64,000 nucleotides of DNA from CAXXOK01 sp963664595 (GTDB lineage Bacteria > Bacillota > Clostridia > Christensenellales > Aristaeellaceae): the NCBI GenBank assembly GCA_963664595.2, contig CAXXOK010000010.1:806001-870000 (forward strand), given 5' to 3'. Below are positions 24,713 through 34,841 of this stretch, one piece after another. A program made the translations under genes and the position numbers. The notes beneath the pieces were generated by a model. That model was given only the letters and a program-made list of their open reading frames with translations. It was not told the origin of the DNA and did not search any database. Numbering within the stretch: position 1 is the stretch's first letter; every line of letters starts with the position of its first letter.

Positions 24713-26283
24713 GATGAAGAGCCCTCCTTTTGATGCAGATAGTATTCAATCGAATCCGACAGCGCTTCCCAGCTGGCGGCGATAATGTCCGTGGATACGC
24801 CGGTGGTCGTCCAATCCATTTCTCCATCCGAGCTTTCAATCAAAACGCGTACGCGGGAAGCGGTGGCGGCTTTGCCGGTCAGCACGCGCACCTTGTAGTC
24901 CACCAACCGCACCTTGCCCAGCTGCGGATAAAACACCATCAGGGCCTTTCGCAGCGCGGTATCCAGCGCGTGAACGGGGCCGTTGCCCATGGTGGCCGTC
25001 GTCTCCTGCGCGTCGCCTACCTGCACGGACAGCATTGCCGACGCACTCTGGTTTTCATCGGGATGCGGAAATTCCCCGCTGGTGCGGTACATACCCAATG
25101 TGAAGTGTTGGCTGTAGCGGCCCAGTATTTTCAGCACCATCAGCTCAAAGCTGGCATCGGCGCTTTCAAACTGGTACCCGTTGTGCTCCATTTCCTTAGC
25201 GGTCTGCACAATCTGCGCAACCTCCGGAGAATCCTTGGAAAGCTCGGGCGCGATGGTTGCGATTTTGGCGAGCACCGTGGTGCGGCCGGATACCTCGCTC
25301 ATGAGGAAACGGCGCGTGTTGCCTACACTCTCCGGCGGCACATGCTCAAACGAGCGGCTGACCTTGGTCACGCCATCGATATGCATACCACCCTTATGCG
25401 CAAAGGCGCTCTCCCCCACATAGGGCTTATTGCGGTCCAGACGCATGTTGCAGATTTCTGACAATTTGGAGGCAGTATCCCGCAGTGTCAGAAGGTCGCC
25501 GGAGCATTCCATCCCCATTTTCAGCTGCAGGTTCGGGATAATCGTGGAAAGATCGGCATTGCCGCACCGTTCCCCGATACCGATAAACGTACCCTGCACC
25601 TGCACCGCGCCAGCCTCGACCGCGCTCATGCTGGATGCGACCGCGCAGCCGATGTCATTATGGCAGTGGATGCCGACGCGCCGGTTGGGAAACGCTTCGC
25701 ATACCTTTTTTACAATCTCCTGAATATGGCCGGGCGTTGCGCCGCCGTTGGTATCGCACAGGCACAGTACATCCGCGCCCGCCTCATCGGCTGCCGCCAG
25801 CACCTGCATGGCATAATCAGGATTGGCGTTATGGCCGTCAAAAAAGTGTTCCGCGTCAAAAATGACTTCCTTGCCCTCGCCTTTGAAATACGCGACGGTA
25901 TCCCTCACCAGCCGCAGGTTTTCCTCCAGGGTGGTCGTAAGCACCTTGAGCACGTGCAAATCCCAGGACTTGCCGAAGATTGCCACCACATCGGTCTGCG
26001 CGTCCATCAGGGAGCGCACGTTGGCATCCTCCTGCGGCGTTTTTCCCTTGCGGCAGGTGCTGCCAAAGGCGCACAATTTGGCATGCTTCAGCTTCAGGTC
26101 ATGGACCTGCTGAAAGAACTCAATATCCTTCGGATTGGAGCCGGGGTTTCCCGCCTCGATATAGTCCACACCGAACGCGTCCAGCGCCTTGACGATGTTG
26201 AGCTTATCGATCACAGAAAAGGCGACGCCTTCCCCCTGCGCTCCGTCCCTCAGCATGCTGTCGAAGATTTCGATTGTTTTCAT
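24703..26283 (-). CDS. cimA: Citramalate synthase
   Basis: A 526-residue DRE-TIM metallolyase condensing pyruvate and acetyl-CoA to (R)-citramalate, the entry to the threonine-independent isoleucine pathway. N-terminal FDSMLRDGAQGEGVAFS, metal-ligand HCHNDIGCAVASS and IGERCGNADLSTIIPNLQ match CimA rather than LeuA, which usually has GNA(A/S)LEE in the last motif. A C-terminal LeuA-type regulatory dimerisation domain (about residues 380-515) suggests feedback control by isoleucine. Lies between leuA and leuC in the operon. Confidence 0.93.
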   Translation of the reverse strand: MKTIEIFDSMLRDGAQGEGVAFSVIDKLNIVKALDAFGVDYIEAGNPGSNPKDIEFFQQVHDLKLKHAKLCAFGSTCRKGKTPQEDANVRSLMDAQTDVVAIFGKSWDLHVLKVLTTTLEENLRLVRDTVAYFKGEGKEVIFDAEHFFDGHNANPDYAMQVLAAADEAGADVLCLCDTNGGATPGHIQEIVKKVCEAFPNRRVGIHCHNDIGCAVASSMSAVEAGAVQVQGTFIGIGERCGNADLSTIIPNLQLKMGMECSGDLLTLRDTASKLSEICNMRLDRNKPYVGESAFAHKGGMHIDGVTKVSRSFEHVPPESVGNTRRFLMSEVSGRTTVLAKIATIAPELSKDSPEVAQIVQTAKEMEHNGYQFESADASFELMVLKILGRYSQHFTLGMYRTSGEFPHPDENQSASAMLSVQVGDAQETTATMGNGPVHALDTALRKALMVFYPQLGKVRLVDYKVRVLTGKAATASRVRVLIESSDGEMDWTTTGVSTDIIAASWEALSDSIEYYLHQKEGSSSCP

Positions 26284-26293
26284 GCCTTCCCCC

Positions 26294-27799
26294 TTACAGC
26301 TTATTCATGCCGTTGATATAAGCAAGAATACTGGCTTCCAGAATATCGGTGGAAAGGCCGCGCCCGGTAACCACCCGGTCGCCGCAGCGGATTTTGACAA
26401 TGGCCTCGCCCTGTGCGTCCTTGCCTTCTGAAATCGTTTGGATGACGTAATCCTCCAAAGAATGCTCCTCCGCGGGGATCAGCTTATCCACAGCGTTGAA
26501 GGCGGCGTCGATAGGTCCGTCGCCCAGTGCTACCTCCTCGGTACGCTCACCCTCGTGCAGCACGCTTACGACGGCGTTGGACGTGGAATAATTTCCGCTG
26601 TTCACGGTGAAGCGGTCCAGCTTGTAGTTGTTTGCCAGGGAAGAATGCGTATGACGGTGCAAAGCCAGCGCTTCCAAATCCTTGTCGGTAATAAATTTTT
26701 TGCGGTCGCACAGCGCCTTGAACTGCTCGTAGAGCTGTGTGAACTCTTCCTTGGACAGGCTGTACCCCAGGGTGTCCAGCCGTTCCTCAATGGCGTGGTG
26801 CCCGCTGTGCTTGCCCAGCACCATCTGGTTTTGCCGAAGGCCAATGGATTCCGGCGTCATGATTTCGTAGGTGGCGCGGTTGGCCATCACGCCGTGCTGA
26901 TGGATGCCCGCCTCATGCGCAAACGCGTTCTGACCGACAATGGCCTTGTTGATGGGCGCGTTGACGCCCAGAATGCTGTACACCAAATGGCTGATGGGCG
27001 CGATGCGCGCCGTGTCGATGTTCAGGGTTTGGGGATACAGATCGGGGCGGGTGTGCATGGCCATCACCAGTTCTTCCAGCGCGGCGTTGCCCGCGCGCTC
27101 GCCGATGCCGTTGATGGTACACTCCACCTGCCGCGCGCCTGCCGCGACCGCGGCCAGCGAGTTGGAAACCGCCATGCCGAGGTCATTGTGGCAGTGCACG
27201 GACAGGGTTACGGTGTCGATCTTGTTTACATGCTGTTTGAGATACTGGATGGTTGCCGACATTTCGTTGGGCGTGGCATAACCGACCGTATCAGGAATGT
27301 TGATCACCTTCGCGCCCGCGCGGATGGCGGCGTCCACGGCTTTCACCAGGAAATCCGGATCGGAGCGCAGGGCATCCTCGGCGGAAAACTCCACCTCCGG
27401 CGCCAGGTTGCGCGCATAGGTCACCATTTCGGTAATGGTTGCAAGCACTTCTTCTTGCGACATGCGCAGCTTGTACTGCATGTGCGTGGGCGACGTCGCT
27501 AAAAACGTGTGGATCAGCGGCGATTTTGCCTGCTTCACAGCGTTCCACGCGGCGTCGATATCCTTCTTGGTTGCGCGGGACAGGCTGGCGATGGTGCAAT
27601 CCTTAATCAGCTTGGAAATCTCTTCCACCGATTCAAAATCACCCTTGGAGGCAATGGCAAAGCCCGCCTCGATCACGTCCACCTTCATGCGCTCCAGCGC
27701 CTGTGCAATCTCCAATTTCTCGGACAAATCCATGCTGCAGCCCGGCGCTTGTTCGCCGTCGCGTAGCGTGGTATCAAAAATCCTGACCTGGTCTGACAT
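26294..27799 (-). CDS. leuA: 2-isopropylmalate synthase
   Basis: A 501-residue enzyme condensing 2-oxoisovalerate and acetyl-CoA, first committed step of leucine synthesis. FDTTLRDGEQAPGCSM at the N-terminus, SVHCHNDLGMAVSNSLAAV with metal ligands, NGIGERAGNAALEELVMA, and a C-terminal regulatory domain from about residue 370, usual site of leucine feedback inhibition. It is a close relative of cimA immediately downstream, consistent with an old tandem duplication. Confidence 0.96.
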   Translation of the reverse strand: MSDQVRIFDTTLRDGEQAPGCSMDLSEKLEIAQALERMKVDVIEAGFAIASKGDFESVEEISKLIKDCTIASLSRATKKDIDAAWNAVKQAKSPLIHTFLATSPTHMQYKLRMSQEEVLATITEMVTYARNLAPEVEFSAEDALRSDPDFLVKAVDAAIRAGAKVINIPDTVGYATPNEMSATIQYLKQHVNKIDTVTLSVHCHNDLGMAVSNSLAAVAAGARQVECTINGIGERAGNAALEELVMAMHTRPDLYPQTLNIDTARIAPISHLVYSILGVNAPINKAIVGQNAFAHEAGIHQHGVMANRATYEIMTPESIGLRQNQMVLGKHSGHHAIEERLDTLGYSLSKEEFTQLYEQFKALCDRKKFITDKDLEALALHRHTHSSLANNYKLDRFTVNSGNYSTSNAVVSVLHEGERTEEVALGDGPIDAAFNAVDKLIPAEEHSLEDYVIQTISEGKDAQGEAIVKIRCGDRVVTGRGLSTDILEASILAYINGMNKL

Positions 27800-27805
27800 T
27801 TACCC

Positions 27806-29454
27806 TCATCCCTTCCATACTGCGCCCTGATCCGCAGAGGACACCAATGCCGCATAGCGTTTCAGATATCCGGTAAGCTCCTTGCGTTTGGGCGCAACAA
27901 AGTTTGCCTTTCTGCGATCAAGTTCTTCCTGTGGTACGTTCAAGTTCAGCTTCTTGTTTGGGATATCGATCACAATCGTATCCCCCTCTTCTACCAGCGC
28001 AATCAACCCGCCGGAAGCCGCTTCCGGGGAGATGTGCCCGATGGCCGCGCCGCGCGTGGCGCCGGAGAAACGGCCGTCGGTGATCAGCGCCACCTGCTTG
28101 TCCAGTCCCATACCCGCGATAGCCGAGGTCGGCGAGAGCATTTCCCGCATACCCGGCCCGCCCGCGGGCCCTTCATAACGGATCACGATCACATCACCCG
28201 GCTTGATCTGCTTTTGATAGATCGCTTCCACCGCCGCTTCCTCGCTGTTGAACACCCTGGCGGGTCCCTGGTGCGTAAGCATCTCCGGCGCTACGGCGCT
28301 TTGCTTTACAACCGCGCCGTTGGGGCACAGATTGCCAAACAGGATTGCCAGTCCGCCGTAGGGCGAATACGGAGCGGTGAGCGGATGGATAACCGTTTCG
28401 TCCAGCACCATCGCATTTTTGATGTTTTCACCGACGGTTTGGCCCGTTACGGTTTGGACATCCGCGTGCAGGAAGCCCTGCTTGTTCAGCTCCGCCATCA
28501 CCGCCTGAATGCCGCCCGCCTGATGGAGATCCTGCATATGGTGCGGGCCCGCAGGCGCAAGCTTGCAGAGGTTGGGAGTCTTCTGGCTGATTTCGTTCAC
28601 CTTTTGCAGCGAGAACGGAATACCGGCCTCGTGCGCCACGGCGGGCAGGTGCAGGATGGTATTTGTGGAGCAGCCCAGCGCCATGTCCACCGTCAGCGCA
28701 TTCTCCACCGCCTCGGGCGTGAAGATATCCAACGCGCGGATGTTTTGTTCATAGAGCTTCATAATCTGCATGCCCGCTTCTTTGGCAAGCCGGATGCGCG
28801 CGGAATACGGTGCGGGCAGCGTGCCGTTGCCGGGCAGCCCCAGGCCTACGGCCTCCGTAAGGCAGTTCATGGAATTGGCTGTGAACATACCCGAGCAGGA
28901 ACCGCAAGTCGGGCAGACCTCGTTTTCGATGCAGCGCAGGGCATCCTCATCTATCTTTCCCGCCATGTACGCGCCGACCGCCTCAAACGATGTGTTCAAA
29001 TCCTTGCCGTTGAGCGAGAGCATGGGCCCGCCGGATACGAAGATGGAAGGCAGGTTCAGCCGCATGGCCGCCATCAGCATGCCGGGCACGATTTTGTCGC
29101 AGTTGGGGATAAACACCAGCGCGTCAAACGCGTGCGCCTTCACCATGCATTCGATCGTATCCGCGATCAGCTCGCGGGTGCACAGGGAATACCGCATGCC
29201 CTCGTGCCCCATGGCAATGCCGTCGCACACGCCGATGGTGTTGAACTCAAAGGGGGTGCCCCCCGCGGCCAGCACACCATCCTTGGCGGCACGTGCGATC
29301 TGGTTAAGATGCACGTGCCCGGGGACGATCTCGTTGAAGGAGTTGACAATGCCGATAAACGGACGCTTGATCTGCTCGTCGGTATACCCGCAGGCCTTGA
29401 GGAGCGATCGGTGCGGAGCCCGGTTTGCACCGGTTTTCACGATATCCGAGCGGC

Positions 29455-29458
<4 letters not shown>
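27806..29458 (-). CDS. ilvD: Dihydroxy-acid dehydratase
   Basis: A 550-residue Fe-S dehydratase producing 2-oxoisovalerate and 2-oxo-3-methylvalerate, third common step for valine and isoleucine. Cysteine motifs FIPNCDKIVPGMLMAAMRL and CPTCGSCSGMFTANSMN are present, and the C-terminal DGRFSGATRGAAIGHISPEA is conserved. The start overlaps the ilvC stop by 4 nt. Confidence 0.97.
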
Positions 29459-30454
<996 letters not shown>

Positions 30455-30462
<8 letters not shown>

Positions 30463-30973
30463 GTGTAACAACCTCCCCATTTTCTTTCAATATATATTCA
30501 CCACGGCCAATCGCGGTAATCCCAGTGCGACAGGTCTCGATGATATCAAAGGGTTCCAGAAACGTGATAAACGCGTCCAGCTTGTCCGTGGTTCCCGTCA
30601 GTTCCATGGTCACGGTCGTCGGCGTTAAATCGCACACCTTGGCGCGGAATACATTGGCGCCTTCCAGCACCTGGCTGCGTGTGGTGCTGCCCGCACAAAC
30701 CTTGATGAGCATCAGCTCGCGGCACACTGTTTGTTCCAGCTCCATATTTTCCACAACCTTCACATCGTGCAGCTTGCGCAGCTGCTGCACCAGCTGCGTC
30801 CGCACATAGTCATCCCCCATGGCCTGGATGGTAATGCGGGAGAACTGCGGGTTTTGCGTCTCCCCGACGGAGAGGCTGGAGATGTTGAAGCCCCGCCGCG
30901 CAAACAGGCCCGATACGCGGGTGAGGACACCCGACTCGTTATTGACCAGCAGCCCCAAAACCAGCTTTTTCAT
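30455..30973 (-). CDS. ilvN: Acetolactate synthase small (regulatory) subunit
   Basis: A 172-residue subunit that activates IlvB and confers valine feedback inhibition. The N-terminal ACT domain reads LGLLVNNESGVLTRVSGLFARRGFNI, followed by the C-terminal ALS regulatory domain (VCDLTPTTVTMELTGTTDKLDAF). Starts 4 nt after ilvB with the GGGGG ribosome site embedded near the ilvB stop. Confidence 0.95.
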
Positions 30974-30977
30974 TCGA

Positions 30978-32639
30978 TTACCCCCTTACAATCATATCAT
31001 CAAAGGTACCGTTGGGCGGGATCATGGGGAAAACCATCTCATCGCGGTCAATGCGGATGTCCACGACCACCGGTTCGTTAAGCGCCAGCACCTCATCCAG
31101 TACGGAATCAAGCTGCCCTGCTTCTTCAATCCGGAAGCCTTTGGCCCCGAACGCTTCCGCCAGCTTGCAGTAATCGGTGGCGCGGTTCAGCGTGGTAGCC
31201 GAATAGCGGTGATCAAAAAACATCGTCTGCCACTGCCGCACCATTCCCAACACGCTGTTGTTGAGAACCAGTACAACCAGGGGCAGACGATTGCTTACGG
31301 CAGTAGCCAATTCATTCATGTTCATATGGAAGCTGCCATCACTGGTGATGAGCACGGTTTTTTTGCCGGAGCCCATGCACGCGCCGATTGCAGCGCCCAT
31401 ACCAAAGCCCATCGTACCCAATCCGCCGGATGTGATGAACGTGCGCGGCATTTCAAACGGATAGAACTGCGCCGTCCACATCTGGTGCTGACCCACATCG
31501 GTAGCGATACGGGTATCTTTCGGCACGCGTTTGGCCACCCCCTGCAACACCACGTACGGATTGAGGGCATGCTGATTCATCTCCACGCGGTTATCGGGAG
31601 ATTTCACGAGCTCCTTCACCTGTTCCAGCCATTTGGGATCGCTTTTTTTCAGCTCCATGCCGTTAAGCGCGGCAAGCGCCTGCCTGACGTCGGCCACCAT
31701 GGACACATACGCCGGGATATTCTTGCCGATTTCCGCCGGATCGATATCAATATGCAGCACCTTACGGTTTTTGGAAAAAGCGTTTTTGTTGCCCGTGGCG
31801 CGGTCCGAAAAGCGCGCGCCTAGCGCGATGACCAAATCGGACATCGCCATGGCCTTGGTAGCGGCATAATTGCCGTGCATGCCCGTCATCCCCAGCGCCA
31901 GCGGATGAGACTGCGGCACGGCGGAAAGCCCCATCATGCTCGCGCCCACAGGCGCGTTCAGTTTTTCGGCAAAGCGCAATAATTCCGCGCTGGAATTGGT
32001 GGACACAACGCCGCCGCCCGCATAGATAAACGGACGCTTGGATGTCCTGATCAGTTCCGCGGCTTCCGCGAGCATCGCAGCCGTAGGTTTAACGGGCTTT
32101 TCCACGAAGGGCGTTGCAAGCGGCGAAAACTCGCATTTTGCCAGCTGTACATCCTTGGGAATATCGATCAGCACAGGGCCCTTCCGGCCGGTCGAAGCCA
32201 GAAAGAAAGCTTCCCGCACAATCGACGCCAACTGATTAACGTCTTTCACCATATAGTTATGCTTGGTGATCGGCATGGTAATCCCCTTGATGTCCACTTC
32301 CTGAAAGCTGTCGCGGCCGATCAGGCTCAGGGGGACGTTGCCGGTGATGGCAACCATCGGAATCGAATCCAGATACGCGTTGGCGATCCCCGTTACCAGG
32401 TTGGTTGCTCCGGGGCCTGAGGTTGCTATGACAACGCCGGTTTTCCCCGTAGCCCGTGCATAGCCATCCGCTGCGTGCGCCGCGCCCTGCTCGTGACAGG
32501 TGATTACGTGTTTGAGCCAGTCCGATGCGTGATACAATTCATCGTAGATATTGAGTACAAATCCGCCGGGATACCCGAATATCGTATCCACATTCTGCTC
32601 TTTCAACACTTCCACCAAAATTTGTGCGCCGTTTAACAT
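30978..32639 (-). CDS. ilvB: Acetolactate synthase catalytic subunit
   Basis: A 553-residue ThDP-dependent enzyme making 2-acetolactate or 2-aceto-2-hydroxybutyrate. N-terminal FGYPGGFVLNIYDEL, catalytic Glu in HEQGAAHAADGYARATGKTG, and the ThDP/Mg motif TSDGSFHMNMNEL...VLVLNN are visible. Start ATG 32639 (MLNGAQILVEVL) is preceded by GGAGGG. The open frame reaches 32729, but that part lies across the attenuator terminator and is not translated from a ribosome site. First structural gene of the BCAA operon. Confidence 0.97.
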   Translation of the reverse strand: MLNGAQILVEVLKEQNVDTIFGYPGGFVLNIYDELYHASDWLKHVITCHEQGAAHAADGYARATGKTGVVIATSGPGATNLVTGIANAYLDSIPMVAITGNVPLSLIGRDSFQEVDIKGITMPITKHNYMVKDVNQLASIVREAFFLASTGRKGPVLIDIPKDVQLAKCEFSPLATPFVEKPVKPTAAMLAEAAELIRTSKRPFIYAGGGVVSTNSSAELLRFAEKLNAPVGASMMGLSAVPQSHPLALGMTGMHGNYAATKAMAMSDLVIALGARFSDRATGNKNAFSKNRKVLHIDIDPAEIGKNIPAYVSMVADVRQALAALNGMELKKSDPKWLEQVKELVKSPDNRVEMNQHALNPYVVLQGVAKRVPKDTRIATDVGQHQMWTAQFYPFEMPRTFITSGGLGTMGFGMGAAIGACMGSGKKTVLITSDGSFHMNMNELATAVSNRLPLVVLVLNNSVLGMVRQWQTMFFDHRYSATTLNRATDYCKLAEAFGAKGFRIEEAGQLDSVLDEVLALNEPVVVDIRIDRDEMVFPMIPPNGTFDDMIVRG

Positions 32640-32654
32640 GATACCCTCCTTCTT

Positions 32655-32692
32655 AAAAAAACTCCCTAAACCGCTTGCGCAGTTTAGGGAGT
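32655..32692 (-). terminator. Attenuator terminator ahead of ilvB
   Basis: Minus-strand ACTCCCTAAAC (32692-32682), 10-nt loop, GTTTAGGGAGT (32671-32661) and a T-run (32660-32655): an 11-bp perfect stem plus U-tract, ending 16 nt before the ilvB start. The 5' arm CCTAAACTGCGC is also complementary to leader codons 30-34, giving an alternative antiterminator. Confidence 0.9.
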
Positions 32693-32710
32693 GTGCTTCA
32701 TTGGTGTGCT

Positions 32711-32836
32711 CTATGGTCTTACCCTGCACGCCGGCCTAAACTTGCGCGAAATAACATTGCCTACTACTACCAGAATAAGCAGTACAGCAATGTTAATAAT
32801 CAGGATAAGGCCGAGGTTCCAAGGCTGCAAAATCAT
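32711..32836 (-). CDS. Leu/Ile/Val-rich leader peptide of the BCAA operon
   Basis: A 41-codon ORF with strong AAAGGAG and 8-nt spacing, beginning 25 nt into the predicted transcript. Residues 8-29 hold 17 Leu/Ile/Val out of 22, including LILII and VLLILVVV, and the C-terminus is basic (RKFRPACRVRP). Codons 30-34 (32747-32735, GCGCAAGTTTAGG) pair with the terminator 5' arm over 12 bp with one bulge. Codons 8-10 (CGGCCT, 32813-32808) can pair with AGGCCG (32737-32732). This is the 1:2, 2:3, 3:4 arrangement of amino-acid attenuators. A small membrane peptide is the alternative reading, and both could be true. Confidence 0.85.
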   Translation of the reverse strand: MILQPWNLGLILIINIAVLLILVVVGNVISRKFRPACRVRP

Positions 32837-32867
32837 CGGATAATCTCCTTTGCATGATTTGTTGTAT

Positions 32868-32896
32868 ACAGTACCATACACAGTGGGTGTTGTCAA
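32868..32896 (-). promoter_or_regulatory. Promoter of the ilv-leu operon
   Basis: Minus-strand perfect TTGACA (32896-32891), 17-nt spacer, TACTGT (32873-32868). The start site near 32861 gives a leader of about 220 nt. No T-box sequence was seen in that leader. Nothing was noted in 32897-32994. Confidence 0.8.
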
Positions 32897-32994
32897 GCAT
32901 TTCCCGGAAGTTTACCGATAAAGGCATCCCCCGCGAGTTATCCGTCCGTATATCAGCTTTTATAGCCCGGCGTCAATTTTCCGGCCGGAAACCC

Positions 32995-33684
32995 TCAGGC
33001 GAGGGAATCCAGCTGCTTTTGCACCAGCTCTTTGGTAGCGTAGTTAAGCGGCGAAAAGCGTCCCTCCAACGCCTTCTCCAGCTTCTCCCTGGCGGCGTCC
33101 GCATTGCCTTCCTCTATATCCATCTGGGCCAGGAAGTACAGCGTATCGATCTGCCCGGGCTTTTGCTCCAGCGCCTTATGGAAGTATTCCTTTGCCTTTT
33201 CCTTGTTATGGTCCAGGCGGTAATAGATCTGGCCGAGGTTATCCAGCGTAATGGGATCCTCGTCATCATATTCCATCGCTTCCTGATTAAACGCGAGGGC
33301 TTTCTCCTTATCGCCCGCCTCCACATACAGATACCCCAGCGTTTGATAGATCAATCCCGTAGGCTCCTTGGCGTGCTGGCCTTCCAGAATTCGGATTGCC
33401 TTTTCAACTTCACCCAGCTTATACACGCAAACGGAATAATTGACAAACAGCTGCCGCTTGGTTTCCGCGTTGAGCATCGGGTTGTTCTGGTGGGCAACCA
33501 GCAGCTCCCGCGATTTTTGATATTCGCCGTTGCGCAGCAGCAAAATGGAGTAGCTCAGGATATACCGGGGATCGTTCAAACCCATCGTAAGAGCTTCTTC
33601 ATATAGCTTTTTAGCTTCTTCAACGTCTCCGCTCTGATATTTCTTCGATGCCGATTGGGCTTTCAGGTTTGCCATTAAACTCAT
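32995..33684 (-). CDS. Tetratricopeptide repeat protein
   Basis: A 229-residue all-helical protein built of about five to six TPR units, such as GDVEEAKKLYEEALTMGLND, TLGYLYVEAGDKEKALAFNQ and DNLGQIYYRLDHNKEKAKEY. No signal peptide or membrane segment is seen, so probably a cytosolic scaffold. Its ATG overlaps the mrfB stop (ATGA). MrfB itself has TPR-like helices at its C-terminus, so the two may work together, but that is inference. Confidence 0.8.
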   Translation of the reverse strand: MSLMANLKAQSASKKYQSGDVEEAKKLYEEALTMGLNDPRYILSYSILLLRNGEYQKSRELLVAHQNNPMLNAETKRQLFVNYSVCVYKLGEVEKAIRILEGQHAKEPTGLIYQTLGYLYVEAGDKEKALAFNQEAMEYDDEDPITLDNLGQIYYRLDHNKEKAKEYFHKALEQKPGQIDTLYFLAQMDIEEGNADAAREKLEKALEGRFSPLNYATKELVQKQLDSLA

Positions 33685-34841
33685 TGGTCAGAACCTCCTG
33701 CGATTTTACGGCGCAAGCGCACATAACGGTATTGTAACGCATTTCGTTTGGATTGTACAGTTGGGTCCACGGTTAAGCCCGGCTCCGCCAAAAACAGCAG
33801 CGCCTGACGTGTGTACAGCAGCGCCTGGTTGAGATCCTTGAGCTGATGCTCGTACAGCTTGGCCAGCGCGACGCACACATCCACCGTGTCCTCCCGCCGG
33901 CTGAGCATGGCCGTATACAGCTTCACAGCCCGCTGCGCATGGCCCTCCCGTTTTTCCTGCTCCGCCAGCGCGTGGAAGGACGGCGTCCATAGCTCATCCT
34001 TTGCGGACAGCCGGTAGCATTTCCTGGCCTTTTCCAGGCTTCCCCGGCGGCGGAGCGCCGCAGCAAGTGAAAACAAATCCTCCGGCTCCGCAAGGGTTTC
34101 AGGCCGGTCATGCAGCCGGCACAGGAAAAAGAACAGCTGCGACAGGCTGACGATATCCTGCCGGTTATGCACCATGATGCGGCGCACAGGCTCGAAATCA
34201 CCGTTCTTCAGGTATTGAAAATACGTTTGCGGGATCAGCGCGCCGGGCAGATCATCCTCCCGTGTGATGCCGAGAACGCTTTCCTCCAGCCTTTGCAGCG
34301 TGCACTGCCTGAGCCGCAGCTTCCACACCCGCCGGGATGGGTACAGGACATCGGCATGCACGCCGCGAACCGCATCGGGATAACGGTTCATCAGCAGCCG
34401 GTTTTGCAGAATGGGCATATCAAACGTGCGCCCGTTGAACGTTACCAGCACGGGAAAGCTTTGCAGCAGGCGGTTGATTTCCTCCAGCACAAAGGGTTCC
34501 TCGTCATAATCGCGCATCAGGAATTGCTCCACCACAAAATGGCGGTCCGTAAAATAGCCCACGCCCACTAAAAAGGCCACCGTGCCCGTACCGCGGGACA
34601 AGCCTGTGGTTTCGGTATCCAAAAAAAGGATATCCTGCATCCGCACGGACGGCGGAAAGGGAAGATCAAATATCTCCCCCAGAATCTCCGCGCTCATGTA
34701 CCGGGCTTCGGAAAAGGAGGCAATCGGATACCGCTCACTGATTTTATAGCAGCTTTGCGGCGTCTCCCGCACCGGCTCGGTTTTCGGCTTTGTATTCTGT
34801 TCCGCGCCGATCATGCGCAGCTTATCCGTCAGGTTGGGCAT
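33681..34841 (-). CDS. mrfB: MrfB/YprB-type RNase H-fold 3'-5' exonuclease
   Basis: A 386-residue DEDD-type nuclease. The exonuclease domain begins ILFLDTETTGLSRGTGTVAF, continues VTFNGRTFDMPILQNRL and ends with the His/Asp-bearing HNRQDIVSLSQLFFFL. The C-terminal 150 residues are TPR-like (LEKARKCYRLS, RAVKLYTAML). In Bacillus subtilis MrfA helicase and MrfB exonuclease act together in a nucleotide-excision route against mitomycin C damage. ATG 34841 (MPNLTDKL) is chosen because it follows AAGGAG and lies just inside the mrfA end. Confidence 0.88.
   Translation of the reverse strand: MPNLTDKLRMIGAEQNTKPKTEPVRETPQSCYKISERYPIASFSEARYMSAEILGEIFDLPFPPSVRMQDILFLDTETTGLSRGTGTVAFLVGVGYFTDRHFVVEQFLMRDYDEEPFVLEEINRLLQSFPVLVTFNGRTFDMPILQNRLLMNRYPDAVRGVHADVLYPSRRVWKLRLRQCTLQRLEESVLGITREDDLPGALIPQTYFQYLKNGDFEPVRRIMVHNRQDIVSLSQLFFFLCRLHDRPETLAEPEDLFSLAAALRRRGSLEKARKCYRLSAKDELWTPSFHALAEQEKREGHAQRAVKLYTAMLSRREDTVDVCVALAKLYEHQLKDLNQALLYTRQALLFLAEPGLTVDPTVQSKRNALQYRYVRLRRKIAGGSDQ

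Noticed and set aside
32640..32860. T-box riboswitch ahead of ilvB
   Set aside because: No T-box consensus or specifier-loop architecture is visible; the terminator is explained by the leader-peptide pairing.
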